A DNA stretch of 51,397 bases from Planctomycetota bacterium (GCA_020848275.1 JADLAK010000069.1:1-51397), one strand, 5' to 3'; positions 20,196 through 29,401 are shown, numbered from the stretch's first letter. The notes: generated from the sequence alone by a model not told the origin. Numbers and translations: made by a program.

Positions 20196-20270
20196 GCAGG
20201 CGTAGCTCAGTGGTAGAGCTCTTGCTTCCCAAGCAAGTGGTCGTGGGTTCGAGCCCCATCGCCTGCTCCA
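20196..20270 (+). tRNA. tRNA-Gly (CCC anticodon)
   Basis: A full cloverleaf: acceptor GCAGGCG/CGCCTGC, D arm GCTC/GAGC, anticodon arm CTTGC/GCAAG with loop TTCCCAA (anticodon CCC), and T arm with TTCGAGC. The discriminator is T and the 3' CCA is encoded (20268-20270). It is a standalone gene. Confidence 0.97.
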
Positions 20271-20278
20271 TCTAACTT

Positions 20279-20314
20279 GCGGCCCGCCCGGCACCGTTGG
20301 GTGGGCCGCTTCGT
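20279..20314 (+). terminator. hairpin terminator after tRNA-Gly
   Basis: An 11-bp stem, GCGGCCCGCCC / GGGTGGGCCGC with one G-T pair, has a 9-nt loop and is followed by TTCGTTT. It begins 8 bp after the tRNA. Confidence 0.6.
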
Positions 20315-20473
20315 TTCCAGAACCAAGAATTTGAGACTTCAACGAGTTGCGGCTTCGCAACGTCCCACGCAGGCAGCATTTCCAGCCAAGTCTGCCACCG
20401 TGTGATATGATGGTTGCACTCCGGGCACGGGGCACAGATCCACGGGACGGCGAATCGCCGCGGTGAGGTCTAT

Positions 20474-22819
20474 ATGGACGACCGTGCTTCCTCTAATCGG
20501 CACTTGCAGACGCTGGCACCCCTGAGTGTCAACGACGCCGGCGATTTCCTCGAAAACGGCAATCAACCGATGTTCTGCCTTAGCCCCCTTGGCCGCATTG
20601 TCTGGGCCAACAAGGCCGAACTCGCACTGCTGGGTTACCCGGCGGAAGAGTACATCGGCCACCACATCAGTGAATTCCACGCCGATACCCGCAAAGCTGA
20701 CGACCTGATGAGCACCCTGGCGGCAGGCGAGGAGGTCCGGGAGTTTAACTGCCAGTTGCGCGCCAGGGACGGCGCCCTGTTACATGTTGCCGTCAACGCC
20801 AGCGGCCTTTGGCGCGAAGGCAAACTTGTGCACTGCCGCGTGTTCACGCACGAAATCGGCCGCCAGCGGCGCATGGAAATCGAACTGCGGGACCGCGCCG
20901 GGCAACTCGAACAACTGCTTACCCAGAACGAAGCGCTGCTCGCCCAACTGTCGTGCCTGCTCGACACCGCCCCCGTGGGCATCGCGTTTGTCGACACGCA
21001 GATGCGCTACGTCTGCCTCAATGCGGCCATGGCAAGCCTGCACGGCGCGCCCGTCGAAGCACACGTGGGCCGCATGCCGCACGAGGTCATGCGAAGCGGC
21101 GGCGAAGAGGCGGAAGAACGTTATCGCCGCGTGCTCAAGAGCGGCCAGCCGGAAATTTCCGTGCAGGATTCGGAACTCTGGGGCCGCAAGACCGGCCAGC
21201 GCCTGGCGTGTTCGTATTACCCGGTCAGCTCGCCCGAGGGCGACGCGCTTGGCGTGGGTGTCGTAGCGACGGACCTGACCGGTCACATGAACATGCTTGC
21301 GGCGTTGCGCGAGGCGCAGGATTCGCTGCACAAGGTGATCAACAATGCGCCACTGGTGCTGTGGGTGATCGACAAAGACGGCAAAGTGCTGGTGAGCGAA
21401 GGCAAGGCTCTGGAGGCGCTAAAACTTTCACCGGGGCAGGTGGTCGGCCAGTCGGCCTACGATTTGTTCGGGCACCTGCCGGCAATCCAGAACTTGCGCA
21501 AGGCGCTTGAGGGCGAGACGGTGCACTTCACGGCCAATGTCGACGGCCCCTGGTTTGACGTCCACATCAGCCCCACGCGCGACGACAACGGCGTTGTCAC
21601 CGGCGCGTTTGTCGTCGGCGTCGACATTACGCAGCTCAAGCAGGCGGAAACCCACCAGCGCGAACTCGAGGGCGCGTTCACGCAGGTGCGCCGCCTCGAG
21701 GGCTTGCGCGTGATGGCAAGCGGCATCGGCCACGACCTGAATAACCTGCTGACCGCCATTGCCGGCAACACGCGTCTTGCGCTTATGCGCCTGCCTCCCA
21801 CGGCGGTGGCGCGATACAACATCGAGCAGATCGACGCCGCGGCAAAACGCGCGAGCGACCTGACGCGCGAAATGCTGGCGTGTGCGGGCGGCACGAAGTC
21901 AGAGTTGCAGCCGCTCGATATCAACGAGTTCGTCAACAGCATGGCCGAGGTCCTCGACCTTTCGCTGGGAAGCAAGATCGGCATGCGCAAGGATTTCGCG
22001 CCGATGTTGCCCGCTATCAGGGGCGACGTCGGCCAGCTTGGCCGCGTCGTGATGGGTTTGATCAGCAACGCCGCCGACGCCATTGGCGGCGAGATGGGCA
22101 CCATCACGCTGGCCACGGGCAGGCTTGAGGCCACGCGCGAATACCTGTCGAAGTGCGCGGGCGGCGAGAAACTTCCCGCCGGCGAGTACGTCTACCTCGA
22201 CGTCATTGACAACGGCAGCGGCATGGACGAAGCCACGCAGGCCCGCCTCTTCCTTCCTTTCTTCAGCACCAAGCGCAGCGGCGCGGGCCTCAGCCTGGCC
22301 GCGGCGCTTGGCCGCATGCGCGCGCACAACGGCGCAATCATGGTGCAGTCGACGCCGGGCAAGGGCAGCATCTTCCGGCTGCTGTTTCCTGCCACGGACG
22401 CCGCCGTGCCGGAGGCGCCCGCGCCGCCGCCGGAGGTGAGCGTGCCGTGGCAGGCGGGCCAGACCGTGCTTGTCGTCGATGACGACGAGGCCGTGCGCAA
22501 CGTGGCCAAGATGATCCTGGAGGAATTCAAGCTGACGCCGCTGCTGGCTGAAAGCGGCCAGCGCGCGCTGGAAGTCCTGCGCGAAAACCGCGACACCATT
22601 TCGCTGGTGATCCTGGACCTGACCATGCCCGGCATGAGCGGCGAAGAGACACTGCAGGAGTTGCGCAAGATCAAGCCCGACATCAAGGTGGTGATCTCGA
22701 CGGGATATACCGAGCGGGAAGTCGGCGCGCGTTTGTCGAACCAGCGGCCCGCGGGCTTTTTGCCCAAGCCATATGGTCCGGCGCAGATGCGCGATATCCT
22801 GATCCAGGCGCTGACCTAG
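20474..22819 (+). CDS. soluble PAS-PAS-PAS hybrid histidine kinase with receiver
   Basis: A 781-residue cytoplasmic kinase with no membrane helices. Three PAS-like sensor domains cover about 25-140, 165-285 and 295-410; the linker between the first two is a short coiled coil (LRDRAGQLEQLLTQNEALLAQL). The dimerisation/phospho-acceptor box is GIGHDLNNLLTAIAGN with His420. The ATPase domain has N-box SNAADAIGG, DNGSGM and FSTKRSGAGLSLAAALG. A C-terminal receiver (about 675-775) has DDD, Asp715 in LVILDLTMPGMSG and Lys in FLPKPYG. The start ATG at 20474 is chosen because of GGTGAGG at 20462-20468. The next kinase begins 9 bp downstream and has the same core architecture, so they may share a signalling pathway. 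Confidence 0.92.
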   Translation: MDDRASSNRHLQTLAPLSVNDAGDFLENGNQPMFCLSPLGRIVWANKAELALLGYPAEEYIGHHISEFHADTRKADDLMSTLAAGEEVREFNCQLRARDGALLHVAVNASGLWREGKLVHCRVFTHEIGRQRRMEIELRDRAGQLEQLLTQNEALLAQLSCLLDTAPVGIAFVDTQMRYVCLNAAMASLHGAPVEAHVGRMPHEVMRSGGEEAEERYRRVLKSGQPEISVQDSELWGRKTGQRLACSYYPVSSPEGDALGVGVVATDLTGHMNMLAALREAQDSLHKVINNAPLVLWVIDKDGKVLVSEGKALEALKLSPGQVVGQSAYDLFGHLPAIQNLRKALEGETVHFTANVDGPWFDVHISPTRDDNGVVTGAFVVGVDITQLKQAETHQRELEGAFTQVRRLEGLRVMASGIGHDLNNLLTAIAGNTRLALMRLPPTAVARYNIEQIDAAAKRASDLTREMLACAGGTKSELQPLDINEFVNSMAEVLDLSLGSKIGMRKDFAPMLPAIRGDVGQLGRVVMGLISNAADAIGGEMGTITLATGRLEATREYLSKCAGGEKLPAGEYVYLDVIDNGSGMDEATQARLFLPFFSTKRSGAGLSLAAALGRMRAHNGAIMVQSTPGKGSIFRLLFPATDAAVPEAPAPPPEVSVPWQAGQTVLVVDDDEAVRNVAKMILEEFKLTPLLAESGQRALEVLRENRDTISLVILDLTMPGMSGEETLQELRKIKPDIKVVISTGYTEREVGARLSNQRPAGFLPKPYGPAQMRDILIQALT

Positions 22820-22828
22820 CGCCGCTTC

Positions 22829-25456
22829 ATGGGCAGGGGTGAAGTGCCGAAATTGGACGACAAACTCTCGCGGCTGCTTGTACCGCCCTTCAGTGCACGG
22901 GCCTTGGCCGCTCTATTTGTGGTGGCATTCATCTATTTTGCGGCGGCGCGCTTTGGCCTCAGCTTCGCGCGGATGACCACGCAGGTTTCCGCGGTGTTTC
23001 CCGCCACCGGCATTGCGGTTGCGGCGTTGCTGTTGCTGGGGCTTCGCGCATGGCCCGCGATTCTGGTTGGCGCCTATGTCACCAATTCGGGCATCGGCGA
23101 CTGGATCATGGCGTCGCTGAACATCCTGCCCTCGGGACCGCTGGGCGAAACACCGCTGACGGCGCTGGGCATCTCCGTTGGCAACACGCTGGGGCCGGTG
23201 GCCGGCGTGTGGCTGCTTCGCCGCGTGAAGTTCGACAGCGCGCTCAGCCGGCCGCGAGATATCGGGTTGCTGGTCGTCTTCGGTGCAATGCTGGGCATGG
23301 CGATCACAGCGACCAACGGCGTTTTTCAACTTTGCCTGGCCGAGCACAAACCCTGGTCGCATTTCGGCGCCGTCTGGTGGGTGTGGTGGATGGGCGACGC
23401 CATGGGTGTGGTTCTTGTCGCCCCGCTGATCCTGGCCTGGGTGAAGGGCCCGCCAATAGCCTGGAGTCGCGCCCTGGTGGCCGAGTCGGTCGCTTTCACA
23501 GTCGTCGCGCTCTTCGTTTCGCTATTTGTGCTGACCAATCTCTTCCAGGAACCGGCGCAACTCCTGCGCCGCGCGTACTTGCTGTTCCCGTTTGTGATCT
23601 GGGCTGCGCTGCGGCTGGGACAGCGCGGCACGACGCTGATTGTCTTTGCCATCGTGGTCCTGGCCCTGTGGGGCGTCGCAACGTTGCCGCCGCAAGGGAC
23701 CGCCGCCCTGCAGATGTCGCACGAAGATCGCCTGGTGGCGCTGGACATCTTTGCGGCGGCGATTGCGCTGACGGGATTCTTTCTGGCGGCGGCGATTGCC
23801 GACCGCTCGGCGGCGCGCAACGCACTTCAGCTTGCGAACAGCGAACTCGAAACGCGGGTGATGGCCCACACGCGCGCGCTTGAGTCGGCGACGGCCGACC
23901 TGGAGCAGAAACAGCGCGAGGTAGCCAACGTGCGCGCGCTGGTTGAATCCGCGCCCAACGCCATGTTGATGGTGGACGGGCGCGGCAAGATCGTGCTCGT
24001 GAATCGCCAGGCCGAGGTGATGTTCGGCTACCCTCGCGACGAATTGATCGGCAGCCAGGTTGAGCGCCTTGTGCCTGAGCGTTGGCGCGGCAGCCACCCG
24101 CTGGAGCGCGAAAAATTCATGGCCAGCCCCAGCGCGCGCGCCATGGGCGTGGGTCGCGAGCTGTTTGGCATGCACAAGGACGGCCACGAAATCCCCATCG
24201 AGATCGGCCTCAACCCCATCAACACCGCCGACGGCATGTGCGTGCTTGCGGCCGTCATCGATATCACCGAGCGCCGGCGTCTTGAGGCCGAACAACTTGT
24301 GCTGCACGAACGCATGCAGCACGCGCAGAAGCTCGAGAGCCTGGGTGTGATGGCCGGCGGCATTGCCCACGACTTCAATAACCTGCTGATGGCGATTCTG
24401 GGCAACACCGAGATCGCGCTTTCGCACCAGCCGCGCAATACCGCGACGCATGAACACCTAAAGCAGATTGAGGCCGCCGCGCGCCGCGCTGCGGACTTGA
24501 CGCGTCAAATGCTTGCCTATGCGGGCAAGGGCCGCTTCCAGGTTGTGCCCATGAGCCTGTCGATGGCCGTCGAGGAGATGGCGCACCTGCTGCAGGTTTC
24601 GGTCTCCAAGCGCGCCACGATGAAATACACTTTTGCGCGCGAACTGCCCCTGATCGAGGCCGACCCGGCCCAGATCAGCCAGGTGGTGATGAACCTGATC
24701 ACCAACGCGTCGGAAGCCCTTGAGGACCGCAACGGGACGATCACCCTTGCCACGGGCTCGGTGGTCGTCGATGCGGCGTACCTGGCTACCTGCGTGATTT
24801 CCGGGGGCGTCGAGCCCGGGCGTTTTGTGTTCATCGAGGTGTCCGACACGGGTTCAGGCATGGACGCCGTTACGGTCAAGCGCATGTTTGAGCCCTTCTT
24901 CACTACCAAGTTCAAGGGCCGCGGCCTGGGCCTTGCCGCCGTGCTCGGCATCATGCGCAGCCACAGGGGCGCCATCCGCGTTTATTCCGAGCCCGGCCAC
25001 GGCACGACGGTGCGCGTGCTGTTTCCAGTCATGCCGCTGCCGCAATCGCTCGAGGCGCCGGCGGAAACGGCCCGGTCGTGGTCGGGCGAGGGCACGGTGC
25101 TTGTGATCGACGATGAAGAGAGCGTGCGCAGCATCGCCCGGGTGATGCTCGCCGAACTTGGCTATACGGTGCTCGTGGCCGAAGACGGCTTGCGCGGCAT
25201 CGAGGTATTCAAGCAGTCGCCGGAAAAAATCGTCGCCGTGTTGCTCGACATGACCATGCCGCAACTCAACGGCGAAGAAACGTTCCGCGAATTGCGCCGC
25301 ATCAAGCCCGACGTGCGTGTGATCCTGTCCAGCGGCTACCCCGAAGAAGACACGCTGCGGCGCTTCAAGGCCGCCGGGCTGGCCGGTTTTGTGCAGAAGC
25401 CCTACACGCCGCAACAATTGGCAGATGTGCTGCGCAAGGTCTTCCAGACCACCTGA
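22829..25456 (+). CDS. MASE1-PAS hybrid histidine kinase with receiver
   Basis: An 875-residue membrane kinase. Residues about 15-315 form a MASE1-type sensor of eight or more helices (ARFGLSFA, VFPATGIAVAALLLLG, WWVWWMGDAMGVVLVAPLI). A coiled coil (330-365) leads to one PAS domain (about 370-490; LVESAPNAMLMVDGRG). The phospho-acceptor box is GGIAHDFNNLLMAILGN with His514, then ATPase N-box NLITNASEALED and FFTTKFKGRGLGLAAVLG. A C-terminal receiver has DDEE, Asp807 in LLDMTMPQLNG and QKPY. It lies 9 bp after the soluble PAS kinase, forming a two-gene operon. The two cores are clearly related, suggesting duplication followed by exchange of sensor modules. Confidence 0.92.
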   Translation: MGRGEVPKLDDKLSRLLVPPFSARALAALFVVAFIYFAAARFGLSFARMTTQVSAVFPATGIAVAALLLLGLRAWPAILVGAYVTNSGIGDWIMASLNILPSGPLGETPLTALGISVGNTLGPVAGVWLLRRVKFDSALSRPRDIGLLVVFGAMLGMAITATNGVFQLCLAEHKPWSHFGAVWWVWWMGDAMGVVLVAPLILAWVKGPPIAWSRALVAESVAFTVVALFVSLFVLTNLFQEPAQLLRRAYLLFPFVIWAALRLGQRGTTLIVFAIVVLALWGVATLPPQGTAALQMSHEDRLVALDIFAAAIALTGFFLAAAIADRSAARNALQLANSELETRVMAHTRALESATADLEQKQREVANVRALVESAPNAMLMVDGRGKIVLVNRQAEVMFGYPRDELIGSQVERLVPERWRGSHPLEREKFMASPSARAMGVGRELFGMHKDGHEIPIEIGLNPINTADGMCVLAAVIDITERRRLEAEQLVLHERMQHAQKLESLGVMAGGIAHDFNNLLMAILGNTEIALSHQPRNTATHEHLKQIEAAARRAADLTRQMLAYAGKGRFQVVPMSLSMAVEEMAHLLQVSVSKRATMKYTFARELPLIEADPAQISQVVMNLITNASEALEDRNGTITLATGSVVVDAAYLATCVISGGVEPGRFVFIEVSDTGSGMDAVTVKRMFEPFFTTKFKGRGLGLAAVLGIMRSHRGAIRVYSEPGHGTTVRVLFPVMPLPQSLEAPAETARSWSGEGTVLVIDDEESVRSIARVMLAELGYTVLVAEDGLRGIEVFKQSPEKIVAVLLDMTMPQLNGEETFRELRRIKPDVRVILSSGYPEEDTLRRFKAAGLAGFVQKPYTPQQLADVLRKVFQTT

Positions 25457-25530
25457 GTTGGTAAGCCCAAATGCAGATTTAATCGCGAATGCGTTTGCGC
25501 AAGGCGATTTCACGTTGTACTTGTATTGCC

Positions 25531-25590
25531 ATGCAAACGATGCGCGCCAACGGCCGCTGGTGGTGGACCTCCTTGGGGTGGTCCGCGTAA
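25531..25590 (+). CDS. trpL: trp operon leader peptide
   Basis: A 19-residue peptide, MQTMRANGRWWWTSLGWSA, with three consecutive Trp codons (25558-25566) and a fourth at 25579-25581, ending in TAA. Its coding sequence overlaps competing RNA hairpins that precede trpE, exactly as in classical attenuation leaders. When tryptophanyl-tRNA is scarce the ribosome stalls at the WWW codons. There is no strong ribosome binding site; initiation at the second ATG (25540) would keep all Trp codons. Confidence 0.85.
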   Translation: MQTMRANGRWWWTSLGWSA

Positions 25591-25620
25591 TCGTTTGCAG
25601 ATTGACGACCGCGACCGCCC
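25565..25620 (+). promoter_or_regulatory. trp attenuator: pause hairpin and antiterminator
   Basis: Pause hairpin (1:2): 25565-25572 pairs with 25577-25584 (GGACC/GGTCC plus CC/GG, one mismatch). Antiterminator (2:3): 25576-25587 pairs with 25610-25620 (GGGTGGT with ACCGCCC, one bulged C, then CGCG with CGCG), giving 11 pairs that consume the 5' arm of the terminator. A further 9-bp pairing, GCAAACGAT (25533-25541) with ATCGTTTGC (25590-25598), encloses the peptide codons. A ribosome stalled at WWW would free segment 2 to form the antiterminator. Confidence 0.8.
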
Positions 25621-25640
25621 GAAAGGGCGGTTTTTGTTTG
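25614..25640 (+). terminator. trp attenuator terminator
   Basis: ACCGCCC-GAAA-GGGCGGT, a 7-bp perfect stem with a GAAA tetraloop, is followed by TTTTGTTTG. It is an intrinsic terminator 38 bp before the trpE start codon. Confidence 0.9.
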
Positions 25641-25678
25641 TCCGCCCGGATTGATGACCCAAACCGACGGACACAACA

Positions 25679-26989
25679 ATGCTCGCCGACCTTGAAACAC
25701 CGACATCCTTGTTCCTGAAACTCGCGCCCTTCAAACCGGCGTTCTTGCTCGAATCCGTCGTGCAGGGCGAACAGCTCGGTCGCTTCTCATTCATCGGGCT
25801 CGACCCTCTACGCAAGATCGAGTATCGCGGCGGCGGGCTCGAGGCGCTGATCGCCAAAGAGCTCGCGGCCATTAAACCCGTCGCCGCGGGCCATCGCCTG
25901 TGCAACGGGCTGGTCGGGGCGGTCAGCTACGAGGCGCTGCACGAACTTCTCCCGACCGGCCGTAAGCCGCAGGCGCAGAATGATCTGCCGCTCGCGGCGT
26001 TTGTCGTCCCGCGCGCGGTCGTGAGCTTCGACCACGTGCGTCAACGCATCGAACTCGTGCATGCCGATGGCGACGGCGCGGCGAAAAAGATGCTGGCCGA
26101 GATCGGCAACGTCGTCGGCAAGCAGGCAACCCTGCCGCCGCGCGGCGGCAAATACGAAACGCCCAAGGCTTCGTTGTCGCTCGATCAGTTCACCGGCATG
26201 GTCGAGCGCGCCAAGGAACACATCCGCGCGGGCGATATTTTCCAGGTCGTGCTGTCACTCGCGTTTGAGGGCAAAACCGACCTGCATCCTTACCAGGTTT
26301 ATCGCGCGCTGCGCCACCTCAACCCCTCCCCCTATCTTTTCTATCACGACTTCGGCGACTACCACGTGATTGGCAGCTCGCCCGAGGCGCTGGTCCGCCT
26401 CGAGAACGACCGCATCATGATTCGCCCGATTGCCGGCACGCGCCCGCGCGGCAAAGACGCGGCGGAGGACGCCGTTCTCGAAAAAGAACTGCTCTCCGAC
26501 GAAAAGGAAAACGCCGAACACAACATGCTCGTCGACCTCGCGCGCAACGACGTCGGCCGCGTCGCGCGCGTCGGCAGCGTGAAAGTCGAAAGCCTGCGCA
26601 AGATCGAGCGCTACAGCCACGTCATGCACATCGTCTCAAGCGTGACCGGTTCGCGCGCCGAAACCGCCAACTGCGCCGACGTTTTCCGCAGCGCCTTTCC
26701 CGCGGGCACGCTCAGCGGCGCGCCGAAAGTCCGCGCCTGCCAGATCATCGACGACCTCGAGCCCACGCCGCGCGGCTTCTACGGCGGCAGTTGCGGCTAC
26801 TTCTCGGCGCAGGGCGAGATGGACCAGGCGATCGCGATCCGCACGATTGTGATGCACAAGGGCCGCTACATCGCGCAGGCGGGCGCGGGCATCGTGCTGG
26901 ATAGCAAACCGGAATCGGAATACGCGGAAATCCAGAACAAGGCGGCGGCGCTGCTCAAGGCGCTCGAATTCGCCGCAACGGAGCTCTAA
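25679..26989 (+). CDS. trpE: anthranilate synthase component I
   Basis: A 436-residue chorismate-binding enzyme that makes anthranilate from chorismate with glutamine-derived ammonia from TrpG. Core motifs are present: AGDIFQVVLS, IAGTRPRGKD, DEKENAEHNMLVDLARNDVGRV and FPAGTLSGAPKVRACQII. The N-terminus begins directly at the SLFLKLAPFKPAFLLESV region that contributes to the tryptophan feedback site, making the protein shorter than most TrpE (about 490-520). First structural gene of the operon, placed behind the attenuator. The stop is 2 bp before trpG. Confidence 0.97.
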   Translation: MLADLETPTSLFLKLAPFKPAFLLESVVQGEQLGRFSFIGLDPLRKIEYRGGGLEALIAKELAAIKPVAAGHRLCNGLVGAVSYEALHELLPTGRKPQAQNDLPLAAFVVPRAVVSFDHVRQRIELVHADGDGAAKKMLAEIGNVVGKQATLPPRGGKYETPKASLSLDQFTGMVERAKEHIRAGDIFQVVLSLAFEGKTDLHPYQVYRALRHLNPSPYLFYHDFGDYHVIGSSPEALVRLENDRIMIRPIAGTRPRGKDAAEDAVLEKELLSDEKENAEHNMLVDLARNDVGRVARVGSVKVESLRKIERYSHVMHIVSSVTGSRAETANCADVFRSAFPAGTLSGAPKVRACQIIDDLEPTPRGFYGGSCGYFSAQGEMDQAIAIRTIVMHKGRYIAQAGAGIVLDSKPESEYAEIQNKAAALLKALEFAATEL

Positions 26990-26991
26990 CC

Positions 26992-27567
26992 GTGAACCTG
27001 CTGCTGATCGACAACTACGATTCGTTCACTTTCAACCTGTACCAGATGCTCAGCGAGGCGGGTGCGAAGCTGAACGTTGTCTACAACGACAAGGTGAGTG
27101 CGGCCGACCTGAAGGCTGCCGACGCGGTCGTGATTTCGCCCGGGCCCGGCGCGCCGGAGGAAGCGGGCCAGTGCATGGGCGTGATCCGTGATTATTCGGC
27201 CAGCAAGCCGATTTTCGGCGTGTGTCTCGGGCATCAGGCGATGACGGCCGCGTTCGGCGGCAAGGTCGTGCGCGCGGCCAAGCAGATGCACGGCAAGCAA
27301 TCGAAGGTCTATCACGACGGCAAGACGCTCTACGCCGGGCTTCCAAACCCTATCACGGTCGGCCGCTACCATTCGCTGATCGCTGACGAGAAGTCGCTGC
27401 CCGCCGATTTCGAAGTCGCGAGTTACACCCGCGACGGCGAGATCATGGGCATTCGCCACAAGCGCCTGCCGCTGGAGGGCGTGCAGTTCCACCCCGAGAG
27501 CATCCTGACAGAACACGGCGCGACCATGTTGAAGAACTTTCTGGCGAGCCTCAAGCCCACTGCGTAA
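26992..27567 (+). CDS. trpG: anthranilate synthase component II (glutamine amidotransferase)
   Basis: A 191-residue class I glutamine amidotransferase that supplies ammonia to TrpE. It has the oxyanion loop SPGPGAPEEAG, catalytic Cys in FGVCLGHQAM and catalytic His/Glu in FHPESIL. It may also serve p-aminobenzoate synthesis, as in many bacteria with one such subunit. It starts at GTG 2 bp after trpE, with GGAG at 26981-26984. The last residues KPTA and the TAA stop are encoded by the hairpin repeat 27553-27630. Confidence 0.96.
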   Translation: MNLLLIDNYDSFTFNLYQMLSEAGAKLNVVYNDKVSAADLKAADAVVISPGPGAPEEAGQCMGVIRDYSASKPIFGVCLGHQAMTAAFGGKVVRAAKQMHGKQSKVYHDGKTLYAGLPNPITVGRYHSLIADEKSLPADFEVASYTRDGEIMGIRHKRLPLEGVQFHPESILTEHGATMLKNFLASLKPTA

Positions 27568-27630
27568 GCGGTGGGATGTGATCCCGGACGTGCGACCATG
27601 GCTTTATCCCACCGCTGACGCAGTGGGCTT
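27553..27630. repeat. 78-bp hairpin repeat, GCCCAYYGCG family, copy 3
   Basis: AAGCCCACTGCG pairs with CGCAGTGGGCTT, and each arm has its own small hairpin. It is inserted inside the trp operon between trpG and trpD and supplies the end and stop codon of trpG. Confidence 0.85.
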
Positions 27631-27642
27631 GGAACGCGAACC

Positions 27643-28641
27643 ATGCGTGAGACGCTCGAAAAACTTTTGAAACGTACCGACCTCACGGTTCCCGAGGCCG
27701 AGGCGCTCGCGCTCGCCCTGTTAAATCCCGAAACGCCGGATGTGCAGATCGCCGCGGCCCTGGCCGCCCTGCACAGTAAGGGTGAAAACGCCGGCGAACT
27801 CCAGGGTTTCATTGCCGCGCTGATGTCCCTCGCGAAAACGATTGCGCGTGACGGTGGCATCCGCGTCGACACCTGCGGCACCGGCGGCGATGGCGCGGGG
27901 ACGTTCAATATTTCCACGGCTGCGGCGCTTGTTTGCGCTGCGGCGGGCGAACCGATTTTCAAGCATGGCAATCGCGCCGCGAGCAGCAAATGCGGCAGCG
28001 CGGACGTCATCGAGGCGCTGGGGATACCGTTCACTGACGCAAACGGTAGCGCCGGCGCCCCGGCGGCACGCTTTCATTTCCTGTTTGCCCCCAATCATCA
28101 TCCCGCGCTCCGGCGGCTGGCGCCGATCCGCAAGGCGCTGGCCTTCCGAACGATTTTCAACCTCGTCGGCCCGCTCGCCAACCCCGCGTTCCCGACGCAT
28201 CAACTCGTCGGCGTCGGCGTGCGCGAACGCCTGACCGCTGTCGCCAACACGCTCGCCGCAAGCGGCAGCCACGCGATGGTGGTGTGGGGCGAGCCGGGTT
28301 TGGACGAGGCGACCCCCGCGGGCGCCTTCGATGTCCTGCGCGTCGCGAACCAGAGCGTCACGCCCTCGCGCATGACGGCGGCCGATTTCGGCCTGCCCGC
28401 GTGCAAGCTCGAAGACCTGTGCGGCGGCGATGCCGCGGAGAACGCAAAGATACTCAGCGCAATTTTCGCCGGTGAAAAGAGCCCGCGTCGCGACACCGTG
28501 GTTCTCAACGCCGCGCTGGTGTTCATGCTCACCGGCCGCGAGAAAGCGCCGCAAGCAGCGGTGCGGCTGGCGGCACAGATGCTCGATTCCGGCGCGGTCG
28601 CGGCGCTTGTCGCGAAACTCAAGGGAGGCGGCCGTGGCTGA
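27643..28641 (+). CDS. trpD: anthranilate phosphoribosyltransferase
   Basis: A 332-residue enzyme that joins anthranilate to phosphoribosyl pyrophosphate. Motifs are DTCGTGGDGAGTFNIST (PRPP-binding loop), KHGNRAASSKCGSADVIEALG and NLVGPLANP. Length is normal. It starts 12 bp after the repeat. Its stop overlaps the trpC start by 8 nt, so translation of the two is coupled. Confidence 0.97.
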   Translation: MRETLEKLLKRTDLTVPEAEALALALLNPETPDVQIAAALAALHSKGENAGELQGFIAALMSLAKTIARDGGIRVDTCGTGGDGAGTFNISTAAALVCAAAGEPIFKHGNRAASSKCGSADVIEALGIPFTDANGSAGAPAARFHFLFAPNHHPALRRLAPIRKALAFRTIFNLVGPLANPAFPTHQLVGVGVRERLTAVANTLAASGSHAMVVWGEPGLDEATPAGAFDVLRVANQSVTPSRMTAADFGLPACKLEDLCGGDAAENAKILSAIFAGEKSPRRDTVVLNAALVFMLTGREKAPQAAVRLAAQMLDSGAVAALVAKLKGGGRG

Positions 28642-29401
28642 TTTCCTGCGCGAAATGGCCGACGCAAGCGCCGAACGTGCGGCGGCTGCCGAAGAATTGT
28701 TTCCCGCCGAGATGCTGTTCCGCAGCGCCTTTGAACAGCCGCCAACGCGGCAAATCAACTTCAAGCGCGGCGAACTGGCCGTGATCGCCGAAATCAAACG
28801 CGCCTCGCCGGCGGCGGGCGTGTTTAATCACGACGTCGACGTGGCCGCGCAGGCGAAAGCGTACCGGAGCGCCGGTGCGAGCGCGGTGAGCGTGCTGACC
28901 GAGCCTGTTAAATTTCTGGGCCGCGACGAAGACGTGCGCGAGGCGCAAGTCGCGGGCCTGCCGGTGATGCGCAAAGATTTTCTCGTCAGCGAATACCAGG
29001 TGGCGCAGGCGCGGCTGCTTGGCGCTGACGGCGTGCTCTTGATCGCCGGCATCCTGAGTGACGTCTACCTGCGCAAGATGCTGAGGCTTGCGGGCGAGCT
29101 GGGCATGTTCGCGTTGGTGGAGGCATTCGACGAGCGCGACCTGCAACGCGCGTTGACGGCCGGGGCGAATCTCATCGGCGTGAATTGCCGCAACCTGCGC
29201 GACTTGAGCGTGGACTTCTCGCGCTTCGAAAAACTGCGCCCGCGCATCCCGGCCGCGGTCAAAGCCGTCGCGGAAAGCGGCATCACCACGCCCGAACAAT
29301 TCAAGACGGTGAAGAATCTCGGTTACGACGGCGTGCTGATTGGCAGCGCCTTGATGAAAGAAGGCGACGCGGGCAAGACGCTCGCGAGGTTACGCGCGTA
29401 G
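28634..29401 (+). CDS. trpC: indole-3-glycerol phosphate synthase
   Basis: A 255-residue TIM barrel that closes the indole ring. Motifs are AVIAEIKRASPAAGVF (catalytic Lys), LTEPVKFLGRDEDV, PVMRKDFLVSEYQV and AVAESGITTPEQ near the phosphate-binding end. The GTG start at 28634 is chosen because GGGAGG lies at 28623-28628 and the product then begins at the family's normal N-terminus. A longer frame upstream lies inside trpD and is not coding. Confidence 0.95.
   Translation: MADFLREMADASAERAAAAEELFPAEMLFRSAFEQPPTRQINFKRGELAVIAEIKRASPAAGVFNHDVDVAAQAKAYRSAGASAVSVLTEPVKFLGRDEDVREAQVAGLPVMRKDFLVSEYQVAQARLLGADGVLLIAGILSDVYLRKMLRLAGELGMFALVEAFDERDLQRALTAGANLIGVNCRNLRDLSVDFSRFEKLRPRIPAAVKAVAESGITTPEQFKTVKNLGYDGVLIGSALMKEGDAGKTLARLRA

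Noticed and set aside
19903..20275. open frames on both strands covering tRNA-Gly
   Set aside because: Their translated segment is the well-known artefact of reading through a tRNA-Gly gene; the tRNA cloverleaf explains the sequence.
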